Part shown: in pieces, positions 62,923-64,000 of the stretch
How positions within the stretch are numbered: the first letter of the stretch is position 1
How the letters are laid out: every line of letters begins with the position of its first letter
Assembly: GCA_003249255.1 (NCBI GenBank)
Contig: QKJP01000005.1
Location: forward strand, 1 to 64,000
Direction: 5' to 3'
DNA from: Bacteroidales bacterium
GTDB lineage: Bacteria; Bacteroidota; Bacteroidia; Bacteroidales; Marinilabiliaceae
Length of the DNA stretch: 64,000 nucleotides
Notes under the pieces: generated by a model
Database searches by the model: none
The model's input: the letters and a program-made list of their open reading frames with translations, nothing else
Told to the model about the DNA's origin: nothing
Made by a program: the position numbers and the translations under genes

Positions 62923-64000
62923 TGCTTGAGAAATTACTGAATCAAAAAGCCTTAATTTCTGCCATTTTGGTGGCAGTCTTGGCGGGAGGAATTTTCTCTT
63001 ACGTGAAAATTGGAAAGTTAGAAGATGCTGAGATTCCAATTAAAGCAGCCATGGTAATTACCCGCTACCCGGGAGCAACAGCTTATGAAGTAGAGTTGGA
63101 AGTATCAAAAGTTTTGGAAGAAGCCATCCAACGCCTGGAAAATGTGAAAGAAATCAAATCGGTTTCTAAACCGGGGTTATCACTTATCACAGTCGAAATT
63201 CAGGATAAAGTACGTACCCCACAATTACCGCAATTGTATGATCATTTGCGCCGTAAGGTGAATGATGCAAAAGCCTATTTACCAAGCGATGCCTACGATC
63301 CAATTGTAAACGATGATTTTGCAGATACTTATGGAATGCTTTACGCCATCACAGCAGAAGGGTATACGCCTCAAGATTTAAGCAAGTACGCCGAATACAT
63401 AGAGCGCGAATTATTGGAAATAAAAGGCGTTCGCCGTTCGCAAATATTTGGAAAAGACATCGAAACCATTGATGTCATCATCTCGAATGAAAAACTGGCA
63501 AAGCTCAACATTAATCCAATGTATATTGCTTTAGCCATGCGAAACCACAGTATTTTGGTTAATCCCGGCACTATTAATTACGAAAAAGAGATTGTGCGCA
63601 TTGGCGTTGGTAGTCGCATTAAAGATATTAAAGACATTGAAGACTTATTGATACAAGTTCAAGGAGGAGGAAATTTTCGTTTGGGAGAAATCGCGGAAAT
63701 CAAGCGCTCAACCCTTCAGCCCAAGAGAGAGGCCCTATTCTTTAATGGGCAGAAAGGGTTAACGCTTGGTTTATCTAACGAAAGTGGCATTAATGTGGTA
63801 GAGCTTGGAAGAGTTGTGAACCAACGCATTGAAGAGCTTAAAGAAAATCTTCCTGCAGGGATAGAAATCAATCCGATTTATTCACAACCCGACCGCGTTG
63901 AAGTGGCTGTGGACGATTTTGTAATCAACCTGATAGTTTCAGTGGGTATTGTAATCTTGGTATTACTTTTCTCGATGGGCTACCGTTCCGGATTATTGAT
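62922..64000 (+). CDS. RND efflux permease, N-terminal part (cut by window edge)
   Basis: The frame runs open from the ATG at 62922 to the window end, giving the first 359 residues of an AcrB/CzcA-superfamily (ACR_tran) inner-membrane transporter. The first membrane helix is at about 9-28 (ALISAILVAVLAGGIFSYV). It is followed by the porter-domain start EDAEIPIKAAMVITRYPGATAYEVELEVSKVLEEAI-type sequence and a second membrane helix at about 338-356 (LIVSVGIVILVLLF). Full family length is about 1000-1050 residues. The ATG overlaps the adaptor stop by one base. The type of exported compound, drug or other, is not readable. The missing remainder lies to the right of the window. Confidence 0.93.
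   Translation, partial: MLEKLLNQKALISAILVAVLAGGIFSYVKIGKLEDAEIPIKAAMVITRYPGATAYEVELEVSKVLEEAIQRLENVKEIKSVSKPGLSLITVEIQDKVRTPQLPQLYDHLRRKVNDAKAYLPSDAYDPIVNDDFADTYGMLYAITAEGYTPQDLSKYAEYIERELLEIKGVRRSQIFGKDIETIDVIISNEKLAKLNINPMYIALAMRNHSILVNPGTINYEKEIVRIGVGSRIKDIKDIEDLLIQVQGGGNFRLGEIAEIKRSTLQPKREALFFNGQKGLTLGLSNESGINVVELGRVVNQRIEELKENLPAGIEINPIYSQPDRVEVAVDDFVINLIVSVGIVILVLLFSMGYRSGLL

Overview
The window comes from a member of the Bacteroidota, probably a marine, polysaccharide-degrading Bacteroidia lineage; Marinilabiliales-like is my guess from gene content, not from a marker gene. The support is a SusC/SusD pair, type IX secretion (T9SS) tail domains of both types A and B, a PorP/SprF protein, a one-protein hybrid two-component system (HTCS), an ECF sigma/FecR/TonB-receptor operon with DUF4249, LytTR regulators, AT-rich DNA and promoter-like boxes fitting the Bacteroidota TTTG-N19-TAnnTTTG pattern. 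I saw no rRNA, tRNA, CRISPR array or transposase.

Layout. 0.1-7.8 kb: a TonB-dependent receptor and a 1780-residue Ig-repeat surface protein with a gliding-type (CHU_C) tail. 8.2-11.9 kb: a DUF4328 membrane protein, a GNAT acetyltransferase, a lipoprotein, and a decayed second copy of the acetyltransferase. 12-15.5 kb: a coupled OmpA / PorP-SprF / CHU_C operon. 15.9-22.3 kb: housekeeping and regulatory genes (DJ-1/PfpI, small membrane protein, DEAD-box helicase, LytS/LytTR pair, NAD(P)H oxidoreductase, LiaF-like protein). 23-25 kb: an exported dikinase-like protein whose domain order recalls glucan water dikinase, bracketed by two unrelated repeat elements. 25.6-31.4 kb: SusC/SusD and a small T9SS cargo protein. 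32-36 kb: a YfiR-domain histidine kinase, a response regulator and a nucleosidase-cupin fusion. 36.3-41.3 kb: fucosidase, sulfatase, fucosidase, which suggests use of sulfated fucose-rich glycans. 41.5-49.8 kb: a protein of unknown function, an adhesin-like T9SS protein and the HTCS. 50-55.4 kb: a second DEAD-box-family helicase with a DEVD box, a secreted CotH-kinase protein and ketopantoate reductase. 55.8-61.2 kb: sigma factor, FecR, STN-type TonB receptor and DUF4249, flanked on both sides by the same 210-bp repeat in direct orientation. 61.8-64 kb: RND efflux adaptor and the start of its permease, cut by the window edge.

How it fits together. The carbohydrate genes (SusC/D, sulfatase, fucosidases, HTCS, ECF-FecR-TonB) form a dispersed sense-import-degrade repertoire rather than one compact utilisation locus. 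The T9SS provides the route to the surface for at least five cargo proteins here. Intergenic regions are unusually rich in hairpin-forming repeats of at least three sequence families (A, B and C below). Several predicted starts are moved downstream of the longest open frame, because the longest frame begins with TTG or GTG and an ATG with a proper signal peptide or promoter spacing follows.
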